Source of the DNA: Candidatus Hydrogenedentota bacterium
GTDB lineage: Bacteria > Hydrogenedentota > Hydrogenedentia > Hydrogenedentales > SLHB01
NCBI GenBank assembly: GCA_003557825.1
Contig: PWNM01000023.1
Coordinates: 1-16,945, forward strand
DNA: 16,945 nt
Direction: 5' to 3'
Shown here: one piece after another, positions 7,055-15,453 of the stretch
Numbering within the stretch: position 1 is the first letter of the stretch
Layout: every line of letters starts with the position of its first letter
Program-made: the position numbers and the translations under genes
The notes under the pieces: generated by a model
The model's database searches: none
What the model saw: only the letters and a program-made list of their open reading frames with translations
Told to the model about the DNA's origin: nothing

Positions 7055-7131
7055 AGCTTCCATAAATCGGCGCCGGCTGCGTGGGCGGGTTATGGGGGAA
7101 TAAGACAGCTCTATGGAAGTTATTATTTTTT
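7055..7131 (+). ncRNA. Structured nrdD leader RNA, possible attenuator
   Basis: The leader begins about nine bases after the predicted transcription start. AGCTTCCATA (7055-7064) pairs with TATGGAAGTT (7112-7121), 10 bp including one G-U. Inside, GGCTG (7075-7079) pairs with CAGCT (7106-7110), with a terminal loop rich in G (GGGCGGG, then GGGGG). A palindrome CGGCGCCG (7068-7075) overlaps the left side of the inner stem. The right arm of the outer stem is followed by a T-rich tract with six T at 7126-7131. This could be an attenuator, a protein-binding element or a riboswitch-like fold. I recognise no known class, and the assignment rests on base pairing seen in one sequence. Confidence 0.42.
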
Positions 7132-7181
7132 GATCGACCTACCGAAATAAGGCAGGCCAAATTCATAAGGATACGGCGCAT

Positions 7182-9284
7182 ATGTTCACCGAGATACGCA
7201 AACGGGACGGATTATTCGAAAAGTTTCAGCCCGAAAAGATTACTTGGGCGATTTTTAAGGCGGCTGCCGCATGCGGCGGCGATGATTTTGCACGGGCCGA
7301 GGAGCTGTGCCGAGAGGTCATTGCCATAGCGGAGACGAAATACACCGACGACGTTCCCGAAGTTGAGGGTATTCAGGACCTCGTCGAAAAGGTCCTCATC
7401 GAGAATGGCCATGCCCGGACAGCAAAAGCATACATTCTGTATCGCGAGAAACGTGCCAGCGCCCGGAATATGAACGCCCTCATCGGCGCCACCATCGATA
7501 TGTTCTCAGGATACCTGGGTGACCGCGATTGGCGCATCAAGGAAAACGCCAATACGCAAAAAAGCATCAATGGTCTAAATAATTACGTCCGCGAATTCTT
7601 TACAAAAAATTACTGGCTTCATGAAATCTACTCGAACGAGGTGCGGGAAGCCCACGAAAATGGCGACCTGCATATCCATGACTTAGGATTCCTCGGCGGG
7701 TATTGCGCGGGCTGGGACCTGCGTCAGCTCCTAATGATTGGATTCGGCGGTGTTCCGGGTAAAGTCGAAAGCCGTCCAGCCAAACATCTGCGTTCGTTTC
7801 TGGGGCAGATGACCAATTCCACCTTTACGACCCAGGGCGAACTCGCCGGGGCCCAGGCCTGGTCCAGTTTTGATACCTATTGCGCTCCCTTTGTGCGGTA
7901 TGACAATCTGACCTATGAACAGGTAAAGCAGTGCCTTCAGGAGTTCATTTTCAACATTAACGTGCCCACTCGCGTCGGGTTCCAATGCCCCTTTTCAAAC
8001 CTCACATTCGATTTGACCGTTCCCGAGACTTTGCGGAATCAACCTGTCATTCTCGGCGGTGAATTTATTAACGCCACCTATGGTGAGTTTCAAGAAGAAA
8101 TGGACCTATTCAACCGGGCCTTCTGCGACGTCATGATGGAAGGCGATGCCAAGGGACGTGTGTTCACCTTCCCGATTCCCACGATCAACATAACCAAGGA
8201 TTTTGACTGGGACTCCCCTGCCGTCGATGCGTTCATGGGCATCACCTGCAAGTATGGCATCCCCTATTTTGCCAATTATGTTAACTCAGACCTGTCGCCC
8301 GAGGATGCGGTGTCCATGTGTTGCCGGTTGAGGTTGGACACCTCCGAGCTTCGGAAACGGGGAGGGGGGCTTTTCGGTAGTAATCCGCTGACGGGATCTA
8401 TCGGCGTCGTCACGATCAACCTTCCGCGTATCGGATATCTTGCCCGATCGGATAATGAATTTCGCGCACGCCTTTGGCATATGGTTCAGATTGCGAAAAC
8501 ATCCCTTGAACTCAAGCGGAAGATCATCGAACGGGAAACCGAGAACGGTCTTTATCCATACTCGGCCCGGTATCTGCAAGACATTTTCGATCGAACGGGT
8601 GAATACTGGCACAACCACTTCAGCACCATCGGCGTAGTGGGTATGAACGAAGCCCTTCAAAACTTCATGGGGGCCGACTTGGCCACCCAAAAGGGGCAGG
8701 CTTTTGCCCTCGACATCATGGAGTACCTTCGCGACCTCTTGGTCGACATTCAGAATGAAACGGGCCATGTGTTTAATCTTGAGGCTACCCCTGCCGAAGG
8801 TACGGCTTACCGGCTAGCACGCTCGGATAAATCTCGCTATCCCGAAATCATTGCTGCGGGGAATGGGACGCCTTATTACACCAATTCGACCCAGCTTCCC
8901 GTGGGCTATACGAGTGATCTGTTCGAGACTTTGCTCTTACAGGATGAGCTGCAATGCAGCTATACGGGAGGTACCGTGTTGCATGCCTACTTAGGGGAAA
9001 GTATCGAGGACCGTGCGCTGTGCAAACGGCTCATCCAGCGGGTGTTCGACCGGTTCCGGTTACCTTATTTGTCTATCACGCCGACCTTTAGCATCTGTGG
9101 CAATCACGGATACATTCGGGGCGAGCAGCATGCATGCCCCGAATGTGGCATGGAGACGGAAGTGTGGTCCCGGGTGACGGGCTATCTCAGGCCGGTCGCT
9201 AATTTCAACGAAGGCAAGAAGGCCGAATACGACGAACGGCTGAAGTATGTCGTACGAGACACGGAGGAAGCGTTGGTGTCATGA
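7182..9284 (+). CDS. nrdD: Anaerobic (class III) ribonucleoside-triphosphate reductase
   Basis: NrdD reduces ribonucleoside triphosphates to deoxyribonucleotides without oxygen, using a glycyl radical. The 700-residue protein starts with an ATP-cone allosteric domain (about 3-95, IRKRDGLFEKFQPEKITWAI and ARTAKAYILYREKRA). The catalytic barrel includes IHDLGFLGGYCAGWDL with Cys175, FQCPFSNLTFD, and SMCCRLRLD with Cys380-Cys381, where the thiyl-radical finger-loop Cys is expected. Near the C-terminus SICGNHGY and ACPECG resemble the zinc site, and RVTGYLRPV places the glycyl radical at Gly667. All key elements are intact. The start has AAGGA at 7167-7171. The activase gene follows with an ATGA overlap. 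Control by NrdR boxes and a leader RNA is suggested upstream. Confidence 0.97.
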   Translation: MFTEIRKRDGLFEKFQPEKITWAIFKAAAACGGDDFARAEELCREVIAIAETKYTDDVPEVEGIQDLVEKVLIENGHARTAKAYILYREKRASARNMNALIGATIDMFSGYLGDRDWRIKENANTQKSINGLNNYVREFFTKNYWLHEIYSNEVREAHENGDLHIHDLGFLGGYCAGWDLRQLLMIGFGGVPGKVESRPAKHLRSFLGQMTNSTFTTQGELAGAQAWSSFDTYCAPFVRYDNLTYEQVKQCLQEFIFNINVPTRVGFQCPFSNLTFDLTVPETLRNQPVILGGEFINATYGEFQEEMDLFNRAFCDVMMEGDAKGRVFTFPIPTINITKDFDWDSPAVDAFMGITCKYGIPYFANYVNSDLSPEDAVSMCCRLRLDTSELRKRGGGLFGSNPLTGSIGVVTINLPRIGYLARSDNEFRARLWHMVQIAKTSLELKRKIIERETENGLYPYSARYLQDIFDRTGEYWHNHFSTIGVVGMNEALQNFMGADLATQKGQAFALDIMEYLRDLLVDIQNETGHVFNLEATPAEGTAYRLARSDKSRYPEIIAAGNGTPYYTNSTQLPVGYTSDLFETLLLQDELQCSYTGGTVLHAYLGESIEDRALCKRLIQRVFDRFRLPYLSITPTFSICGNHGYIRGEQHACPECGMETEVWSRVTGYLRPVANFNEGKKAEYDERLKYVVRDTEEALVS

Positions 9285-10018
9285 AGATCGCGGGACTGGA
9301 GCGGTGCTCCTTTGTCGATTGGCCGGGTATGATGACCGCCGTTGTGTTTACCCCCGGTTGCACCATGAACTGCTATTATTGTCATAATCACATGTTGCTC
9401 GGCTCTGCTGAGACCGTCAAGACGGCGCCCCCCGAAGGCGTACTCGGATGGCTCGAATCTCGCAAAGGTTTCCTCGACGGCGTCGTCATCACCGGAGGGG
9501 AACCGTTGCTCCAAAGTGGGTTGCCCAAGTTCCTCGATCGGCTTCATGATATGGGCTATGCCGTGAAGCTTGACACGAACGGCACTTTGCCCGAGGAGCT
9601 TGAACAATTATTGCATGCGGGACGTGTCGACTATGTGGCCATGGATATTAAGGCCCCCCGAAGACTCTACAATGCCGTTTGCGGAACCGAGGTAGATCAA
9701 GAGCTCATCGATCGCAGCATTGCCTGCATTATGAAGCACGCCCCCGACTACGAGTTTCGTACCACGGTGCTACCGGAGTTTTCCCAATCGGATATTGTGG
9801 AGATGGCCACGCGGATTCAGGGGGCTAAGCGATATATTCTGCAGCAGGTCCGATTTCCCAGTCCCCGGAGCCGCCGGATCAATGATGTCCGGCTGGCAGC
9901 AACACCCCATACATATATCGACATCCAGAACATAACACGAGGCTTGGAAGGCATCGTCAGGAATTGTGAGACGCGAGGTTTACAGGTCAACGAGGTAATG
10001 GCAGCCGTAACCGGGTAG
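9281..10018 (+). CDS. nrdG: Anaerobic ribonucleotide reductase activase, radical SAM
   Basis: This 245-residue radical-SAM enzyme should generate the glycyl radical on NrdD by reductive cleavage of S-adenosylmethionine at a [4Fe-4S] cluster. The cluster motif is CTMNCYYC (Cys27, Cys31, Cys34). TGGEPLL (71-77) binds SAM, and DTNGT (98-102) is a further conserved radical-SAM segment. The product is of the longer type, around 230-250 residues, also called pyruvate formate-lyase-activating-like or NrdG2, rather than the roughly 155-residue E. coli form. The start codon lies in the nrdD stop (ATGA), so translation is coupled. The pairing with nrdD is the main argument for substrate specificity. 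Confidence 0.94.
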   Translation: MKIAGLERCSFVDWPGMMTAVVFTPGCTMNCYYCHNHMLLGSAETVKTAPPEGVLGWLESRKGFLDGVVITGGEPLLQSGLPKFLDRLHDMGYAVKLDTNGTLPEELEQLLHAGRVDYVAMDIKAPRRLYNAVCGTEVDQELIDRSIACIMKHAPDYEFRTTVLPEFSQSDIVEMATRIQGAKRYILQQVRFPSPRSRRINDVRLAATPHTYIDIQNITRGLEGIVRNCETRGLQVNEVMAAVTG

Positions 10019-10029
10019 ACGGTTGCTGC
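10001..10029 (+). other. Bulged hairpin at the nrdG stop codon
   Basis: GCAGC (10001-10005) plus AACCG (10009-10013) pair with CGGTTGCTGC (10020-10029), leaving a 3-base bulge and a 6-base loop that contains the stop codon. No T-run follows on the + strand, so it is not a classical intrinsic terminator. It may protect the transcript end or stall polymerase in the 37-bp gap between convergent genes. Confidence 0.35.
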
Positions 10030-10055
10030 TCTCGGGGGATCAAATTCGACTGTTT

Positions 10056-10883
10056 TTAGTTCATGCCATGCCGTGTCTCAATAGCGGCGATTACGGCGCG
10101 GCCCGTGGCTCTAAGTTCAGCGTCGGTTGACTCATCGTCGACCATTTCCTGGAGTTGGTCCAGCGCATCGGGGCCGGCCACCATCGAAATAGCCGATAGG
10201 AGCTGGATTCGGATGCTCATAGGCAATTTTTCATCCTCGATGGCATCCATAAACAGCGGTACATCCTTTGATTGGATTGTTGTCGCCAGCTCAACCAGGG
10301 CGTGGATTCGTTGGTCCACAGGCGCGTCATGGTCCCGCGCGTAAGCGCGCAGTCCTTCGCGTCCTTCCTCGTTGCCGAGTATGGACAACCCCGATAACGC
10401 CGCCAGCTTCACCCGGGGATCCTCGGCATCGGTGTGCTGTACGAAGATCGATTCGAAACGATCATCTCTCTCCATTGCCAAAAGCTGGAGCGCGCATGCT
10501 CGCGTCATGTCATCAAACTGCTCTTCCGTGAGATACACTATCTGCGCAAGCAATCCATCGGTGTTTTCGGCGTTGCGTAAAACGGCTCCCAATCCTTGGG
10601 TTATCACAAATTTCTCCCCCGGACCACTCCCGGATGCAGCCAACACCTCCAGGGCCGGTTGTAATGCTTCTTCGCCCTCCATGGCCAGTGTCAGTGCTAT
10701 TTCCGGAATGCGCGGATCTTGCATCGCCGCGCGGGGGTTATCCGCCGCGGCGAGCCATTCATCTAACAAGACTTGTTCCGGGCTTGCCTCTGCTTCGACA
10801 TCCGGCGTTTCATCCCGTGGCACGCACCCTGCCGTCAAGACAAGGGCCCCCATCAATCCCCAGGCAAGAAATGATCTACTCAT
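10056..10883 (-). CDS. HEAT-repeat-like lipoprotein
   Basis: The chosen start (base 10883) gives 275 residues beginning MSRSFLAWGLMGALVLTAGC. The LTAGC lipobox makes Cys20 the likely lipidated residue, so the protein should be anchored in a membrane facing the periplasm. The frame is open for 61 more codons upstream to 11066, but that stretch has no ribosome site and would bury the signal peptide, while GAGG lies five bases before the start used. The mature part is a row of amphipathic helix pairs resembling HEAT/armadillo repeats (for example DPRVKLAALSGLSILG, then PVDQRIHALVELATTI and PMSIRIQLLSAISMV, and AELRATGRAVIAAIE). Such proteins act as scaffolds; no partner can be named. It converges with nrdG and diverges from the glycosidase-like gene. 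Confidence 0.75.
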   Translation of the reverse strand: MSRSFLAWGLMGALVLTAGCVPRDETPDVEAEASPEQVLLDEWLAAADNPRAAMQDPRIPEIALTLAMEGEEALQPALEVLAASGSGPGEKFVITQGLGAVLRNAENTDGLLAQIVYLTEEQFDDMTRACALQLLAMERDDRFESIFVQHTDAEDPRVKLAALSGLSILGNEEGREGLRAYARDHDAPVDQRIHALVELATTIQSKDVPLFMDAIEDEKLPMSIRIQLLSAISMVAGPDALDQLQEMVDDESTDAELRATGRAVIAAIETRHGMN

Positions 10884-11208
10884 AAAATCCTCATTCTGTA
10901 GGTCAGATAATGACTCGATTCGCTTTGGACATAACCATAGGATAGCATACTTGGCTTCGGCATATGGCGCAAATGCAATGATGGGTACAAATGCTTCAGC
11001 TTTTCCCATCAAGGTCATCAATCGATTCGCGTTTTCACATTGAATGGACCGGTTTGTGTCTCGCAAACAGTCGCTTTTTCGTGAACAGCTGTGTTGGACT
11101 GATGTTTTTCATGTAGTATACTGAGGCGTCGCTTGTGCAGAAAAGAAATGCGCCTTATTGCCACACTAGAGTGGAAGGCGTTAGGGAATCACGATAAAGG
11201 AAACTCTC
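10884..11208. other. Divergent intergenic region
   Basis: This 325-bp stretch separates the HEAT lipoprotein (leftward) from the secreted glycosidase-like gene (rightward). It contains a reasonable rightward promoter at 11094-11122. A leftward promoter is less clear; on the minus strand TTGCGC and TATGCT are 17 bp apart but match poorly. I see no operator-like dyad or small gene in it that I would defend. Confidence 0.55.
11094..11122 (+). promoter_or_regulatory. Candidate promoter of the secreted-protein operon
   Basis: TTGGAC (11094-11099) and TATACT (11117-11122) are 17 bp apart. The -10 matches five of six consensus bases and the -35 three of six, mainly TTG. Transcription from here would leave about 80 nt before the first gene of the three-gene run. 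Confidence 0.4.
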
Positions 11209-13236
11209 ATGCATCTGTTCTCAGTAGTTTTTTTGATGGCCATGCTCATTATTGCCCATGGGGCGATTGCCGAGGAAGATCAACCTCGAGATATTTACCC
11301 GGATACTTGGGTAGCAACCGACTCCCTGGGGCGCACTGTTCCCACCTTCGACGAAGTTGGTCCAGTTAAAAATGACCAGGAAAGAGTGGTGGGTATTTTC
11401 TATATCACTTGGCATACCCCCGATCGCGCGGCAGGCGAGCCACCTTATACAGCCGACGTCACCAAGATTCTAAACGAAGCTCCCGAGGCGCGGCTGGATG
11501 CGGCCCACCCCGCATGGGGACCGTCGCCCGGTAGCGGATACCATTGGGGCGAACCGGAAATGGGCTATTTTCTTTCCCAGGATCGATACGTTATTCGCAA
11601 GGATCTATCCATGTTGGCTGATGCCGGAGTTGACGTGCTTATCATGGACGTTACCAATGCCGTACTTTATTGGGACGAATGGGAGGTAACCTTCTCCGAG
11701 ATGCAGAAAATGAAAGAAGAGGGGAACCAAGTGCCCCAGTTCTGTTTTTGGGCGTTTAACGGGCCAGTGATTACAGTGGTGCAAGACCTATATGATCGCA
11801 TCTACAAAGCAGAGGAATACAAGGATTTGTGGTTCTACTGGGATGGTAAGCCCTTGCTGCTCTACAACGACAATCCCGGCGTTTCAGCAGCGCCCCATCC
11901 ATTGCCCCATCCCAATCCCAACTACGATCCAGACATCGCAGCCGATCCGGAACATCCGCATCATGGCAACCCCTATTACACGGAGGAGCATCTGTCCGAT
12001 TACACCCAGGAGATCACGGACTTCTTTACCTTACGCAACATGTGGTGGGGATATTATGAGTGGGCCGGTGAACGGTTCATTGGCACGGAAGGAAACTGGA
12101 GTTTTGGATATAGCCTGGATGAGGAAAGCGTTCGTGCTATGGACCCCAAGGATCTGGTCGCACCATGGCAGGGCAAGCCTGAGCAGGGCGCTGTGACGCC
12201 GGCGCAACATCCAAATAGCATCATTGGTAAATCATGGAGTCGGGAAAATCATCAACCTGAACTCGACGAGTACGACCTACCTGTTCCCACCAAAGTACCC
12301 TGGCTCGGGGAGGTGGTTGACGACCCGGAGGGATATGGCATCTATTTTCAGGAGCGCTGGGACGAAGCATTGGCAGCCGATCCGCAGTTCCTCTACATCA
12401 ACGATTGGAACGAGTGGACTGCCGGAAAGTATCACCCCACGGATGCCGGCCTGAGTATCGCGATTCCACCTGAGGAGGAACGTCGAACAGTTACCTTCTT
12501 GCGTCGTGAAAGTGAATTCATGTTCATCGATCAGTACAACAGTGAATTCAACCGGGGCATCCATCCCATGAAGGGTGGATATACCGATAATTATTACATG
12601 CAGATGGCGCAGAACATTCGTCGCTATAAGGGCGCTCGGCCCATACCGGAAAACCGGGGAAGCCATACCATAGCGGTTGACGGCAATTTTGCCGACTGGG
12701 ACGCCATCGAAGTAGAGTATCGCGATACCATCGGCGATACCATCCATCGGGATCATCCGGGTTATAGCGGGCTCCATTACGAAGACGACTCAGGACGAAA
12801 CGATCTCGTAACCCTCAAGGTCGCGGTGGACGAAGACAATGTGTATTTCTATGCCGAAACGAATGAGCCGCTTACGCCCCACACCGGGAACAACTGGATG
12901 CTGCTCATGATCAACGCGGATCAAAATCACGAAACCGGTTGGCACGGGTATAACTACTTAATTAACAAGAAAATCATCGACGGGAACACGACGACCTTGA
13001 TGGCTTATGAAGGCGGGCAGTGGGTAGAGAAGGCTCAAATTCATATGGCCTACGCGGAGAACATGCTGGAGCTTGCCGTTTCTCGAGCGGATCTTGATCT
13101 GTTAGGTGATGAAGTCACCTTTGATTTTAAATGGGCCGATAATCCCTTGGATCTGGATGATCCCACGTCTCTTTTCCTCCATGGAGACACGGCTCCCAAT
13201 CGTCGATTCAACTATCGGTTCATCTGGCACGAATAA
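11209..13236 (+). CDS. Secreted GH99/WbsX-like protein with CBM9-like domain
   Basis: A signal peptide occupies residues 1-21 (likely cut after AIA). The central part, about 58-480, looks like a TIM-barrel glycoside-hydrolase fold: VVGIFYITWH near its start, ADAGVDVLIMDVTN (137-150), DGKPLLLYN (212-220), and LYINDWNEWTAG (395-406), which resembles the WNEW-G signature of GH99/GH71 and WbsX-like proteins. A His/Pro/Asp-rich loop lies at about 228-257. The last 190 residues begin IAVDGNFADWDAIEVEY (488-504), the opening of a CBM9-like carbohydrate-binding beta-sandwich. AAAGGA precedes the ATG by seven bases. It probably binds and may cleave an extracellular glycan; substrate and catalytic residues cannot be assigned. 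It heads a run of three exported-protein genes. Confidence 0.7.
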   Translation: MHLFSVVFLMAMLIIAHGAIAEEDQPRDIYPDTWVATDSLGRTVPTFDEVGPVKNDQERVVGIFYITWHTPDRAAGEPPYTADVTKILNEAPEARLDAAHPAWGPSPGSGYHWGEPEMGYFLSQDRYVIRKDLSMLADAGVDVLIMDVTNAVLYWDEWEVTFSEMQKMKEEGNQVPQFCFWAFNGPVITVVQDLYDRIYKAEEYKDLWFYWDGKPLLLYNDNPGVSAAPHPLPHPNPNYDPDIAADPEHPHHGNPYYTEEHLSDYTQEITDFFTLRNMWWGYYEWAGERFIGTEGNWSFGYSLDEESVRAMDPKDLVAPWQGKPEQGAVTPAQHPNSIIGKSWSRENHQPELDEYDLPVPTKVPWLGEVVDDPEGYGIYFQERWDEALAADPQFLYINDWNEWTAGKYHPTDAGLSIAIPPEEERRTVTFLRRESEFMFIDQYNSEFNRGIHPMKGGYTDNYYMQMAQNIRRYKGARPIPENRGSHTIAVDGNFADWDAIEVEYRDTIGDTIHRDHPGYSGLHYEDDSGRNDLVTLKVAVDEDNVYFYAETNEPLTPHTGNNWMLLMINADQNHETGWHGYNYLINKKIIDGNTTTLMAYEGGQWVEKAQIHMAYAENMLELAVSRADLDLLGDEVTFDFKWADNPLDLDDPTSLFLHGDTAPNRRFNYRFIWHE

Positions 13237-13240
13237 GTTC

Positions 13241-14386
13241 ATGAAGCTGGATTTTTGCATCGCGGGTCGAATAACCGGGAGCCTTTTGCTTACGGCGCTT
13301 GTCTTGATTATGCCGAAAGCGTTTGGCGAACCGATGGGTCGAATTGCCTTCTTGCGCGGTGAAACCCAAGCGGAACGCTGCGTTCATGTGACGGATCTCG
13401 AAAGCGGGGAGACCATTCAGGTGGGTCCCGGAGATCACGATGGCCCGCCCGTCTGGTCACCCGATGGGTACCGATTGGCCTTTACCACCCGGGAAGGCGA
13501 CGGATTGGGTATCATGGTCGTGCGGCCCGATGGGACCGATGGTCGTATGCTCCACACCGAAGCTGCCTGGAACCGTGAGCTGTCCTGGTCGCCTGATAAC
13601 CGTCGTATTGCCTATATGGCCAGCGAGGAGAACCCCGAAACCGGCACGCTTCGAGTCTACGACCTTGAGACCGATACGGAAACCGAATGGGGAGGAGGGC
13701 AGGCCGGGCTTCTGCAGCCGGTCTGGTTGGGGGAATCCCTTCTCATTGCGTTGTTGCAAGCCCAGTTGGAACGGCTGGACGACGCCGAGGCCGAGATGTG
13801 GCGTGGGATTGATCCCGATCCACGTAACACGCTTTTGGTCATTGGCATGATAGGCGAACCTGGGGCCCTTACTACCCATCCTTTCGCAGTGACCCGTGAT
13901 CATGCGCTGCCGTTTCCGATGATGTTTATGCCGTCCCGCGGGAACTACGTTGAATGGAATATCGCCATTCACCCTCGGGGCGGTCGATATATCGCCTTCG
14001 AGTCCAATGACGGCGGCGATCGCGAGATCTACAACCTAACGCAACGGGGCGCATTCAACCTGAGCAATCATCGCGCGGCCGATTGGAATCCCGTTTGGTC
14101 ACCCCGGGGCGACTGGCTCGCTTTTGAGTCATTTCGATCGGGACGCCGTGGCGTCTTTCGGGTGAATCCCGATACGGCCTTGGTGTTACCCGTCGCCGTT
14201 TCCGAAGCAGCAGACTTCTGGGACCCCACCTGGTCGCCCGATGGCCGATGGATCGCCTGTGTTTCTACCGCCTTGGTCGGAATGCCACAGGTGGTCCTGG
14301 TCAATTTGCGGGATGATTCGATTCAACGCCTCACGCTAAAGGGCCAAGCTCTTGCGCCGGCTTGGCAACCCGGTGACCGCCGATGA
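13241..14386 (+). CDS. Exported TolB-like beta-propeller protein
   Basis: The 381-residue product has an N-terminal hydrophobic signal segment (about residues 12-28). At least four PD40/WD40-like TolB blades follow, marked by VWSPDGYRLAF (71-81), SWSPDNRRIAY (115-125), VWSPRGDWLAF (285-295) and TWSPDGRWIAC (330-340), with a partial WQPGD near the C-terminus. The frame is open from 13106 upstream, but that part overlaps the preceding gene; ATG 13241 lies four bases after that gene's stop and starts a proper signal peptide. No enzyme residues are visible, so a binding or scaffold role is likely. It is not TolB of a Tol-Pal operon, since no tolQRA or pal is nearby. The stop overlaps the next start (ATGA). 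Confidence 0.75.
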   Translation: MKLDFCIAGRITGSLLLTALVLIMPKAFGEPMGRIAFLRGETQAERCVHVTDLESGETIQVGPGDHDGPPVWSPDGYRLAFTTREGDGLGIMVVRPDGTDGRMLHTEAAWNRELSWSPDNRRIAYMASEENPETGTLRVYDLETDTETEWGGGQAGLLQPVWLGESLLIALLQAQLERLDDAEAEMWRGIDPDPRNTLLVIGMIGEPGALTTHPFAVTRDHALPFPMMFMPSRGNYVEWNIAIHPRGGRYIAFESNDGGDREIYNLTQRGAFNLSNHRAADWNPVWSPRGDWLAFESFRSGRRGVFRVNPDTALVLPVAVSEAADFWDPTWSPDGRWIACVSTALVGMPQVVLVNLRDDSIQRLTLKGQALAPAWQPGDRR

Positions 14387-15453
14387 TTGGGCGCATTGTA
14401 TTAGGCGTTTTTCTGATCACCATCGTTTCCTTACCCGCCGTGGCGCGTCAGGCGGACGGCGCCCTGGGCCTAATCCGCGTACCCAATAGTGGCCAGCCTG
14501 CGATTGTTATGCCGGGCGATCGCGTTGCCGTTCATGCCCTTAGTCGAGGGGATCTTCAGCTTGTCGCGGATGATGCTACCCAGCGGCTGAAAGTCGATTG
14601 GAATGATAGACTCGATGGGTCCTTTGAGGCGGAAGTTTCCATTCCGGAGGACACCCCTTCTGGAACCTACGCCTTATCCATGGATTATCAAGGCGAATTC
14701 GAACACAACGCCCGCGCCGTTTATGTGATCGATAGTTTTCCGGAGCGTTATCAGGTGGCTCATATTACCGACGCGTACATAGGTCGAGATGACGAAACGA
14801 CGGCTGAGCTTCGTGGTGTGATCCATGCCATCAACGCACGGTATAAAGCCGCCCTGGTTGAACCGGAGCCCGAATCGGAGGAGGAACCGGAGAGCATTCC
14901 CCTTCCGTTGGCCTTTGTTCTTTTCACTGGTGACCTGACGGCAGACGCCACACCCAAGCAGTTTTCCGAAGTGGTTGACCTGCTGGATGAATGCTTGGTT
15001 CCTACCTTTGTGGTTCCCGGCGTACATGATGCCAACGGCCTGGTTTTTGAATCTTTTTTTGGCCCCGCCACCTACCGGTTTGTCTACGGCGACGATGGCT
15101 ATCTGGCCTTTGACACTCGGGACCTTATACCGGCGGAGGATGCCCATCCTCAGCAAGGACTTCTGGAACGGTTTCGGAGGGAGCTTATGCCCCGGCGCTG
15201 GAGCATCGGTTTCACCCATCGCTACGATCCAAAGATGGGCATGCGCGCCCAAATGACTCTTTTTGTCGACGCTCCATTGGACCATCTACTTTTTGGGCAC
15301 TGGGGGCGGGCCAACACCGATGAAGAACGAGCCACTCCTTGGGGGCATACGGGCATCACTGTCTCTCCGCCTGTCGCCGAGGGGTCATATCGCCTTCTTG
15401 AAGTTGGTCCCTATGCCCTTCGTCCGGGTCCTGTCGAGACGGTTAACGAATAG
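14383..15453 (+). CDS. Exported calcineurin-like phosphoesterase fold, metal site degenerate
   Basis: A signal peptide (about residues 1-22) is followed by a beta-rich N-terminal region to about 115, then a metallophosphoesterase-like domain. Order and spacing of the family motifs are recognisable but several ligands differ. HITDAY (127-132) has Tyr where D-x-H expects His; FTGDLT (181-186) keeps GD. VPGVHD (211-216) has Val in place of the Asn in GNHD; FTHR (277-280) keeps His279. GHWG (305-308) has Gly where GHxH expects the second His. Loss of three metal ligands suggests it is weakly active, uses a different metal arrangement, or is a binding protein. The start lies in the stop of the propeller gene, so the two products are probably made in step. 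No terminator is evident after it. Confidence 0.7.
   Translation: MIGRIVLGVFLITIVSLPAVARQADGALGLIRVPNSGQPAIVMPGDRVAVHALSRGDLQLVADDATQRLKVDWNDRLDGSFEAEVSIPEDTPSGTYALSMDYQGEFEHNARAVYVIDSFPERYQVAHITDAYIGRDDETTAELRGVIHAINARYKAALVEPEPESEEEPESIPLPLAFVLFTGDLTADATPKQFSEVVDLLDECLVPTFVVPGVHDANGLVFESFFGPATYRFVYGDDGYLAFDTRDLIPAEDAHPQQGLLERFRRELMPRRWSIGFTHRYDPKMGMRAQMTLFVDAPLDHLLFGHWGRANTDEERATPWGHTGITVSPPVAEGSYRLLEVGPYALRPGPVETVNE

Larger units (their letters stand above)
6842..7181. other. Intergenic region upstream of nrdDG
   Basis: This 340-bp stretch has no convincing gene. Its first 150 bases show nothing beyond a short CACC/GGTG hairpin and an A-rich run; no clear terminator for the sigma operon is seen. 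The rest holds a strong promoter with two NrdR-like boxes (6996-7043) and a structured leader (7055-7131), both entered separately. A frame opening at 7081 overlaps nrdD out of frame and is not coding-like. Confidence 0.7.

Noticed and set aside
7081..7099. G-quadruplex in the nrdD leader
   Set aside because: Only three G-tracts of three or more lie close together in the loop; a canonical intramolecular quadruplex needs four.
7055..7131. Cobalamin riboswitch
   Set aside because: The conserved GCCACTG box and the expected overall length are absent; class III reductase does not use cobalamin.
7081..7329. Open frame of 82 codons in the nrdD leader and 5' region
   Set aside because: It overlaps the leader and the start of nrdD in another frame, has no ribosome site and no coherent protein composition.
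10884..11066. N-terminal extension of the HEAT lipoprotein frame
   Set aside because: It lacks a ribosome site and would place 61 residues in front of a good lipoprotein signal peptide; the start at 10883 has GAGG upstream.
13106..13240. N-terminal extension of the propeller frame
   Set aside because: It lies inside the preceding gene and would hide a clear signal peptide that begins at 13241.
13241..14386. TolB of the Tol-Pal system
   Set aside because: WSPDG-type blades are present, but no tolQRA or pal genes are nearby and the operon partners differ.
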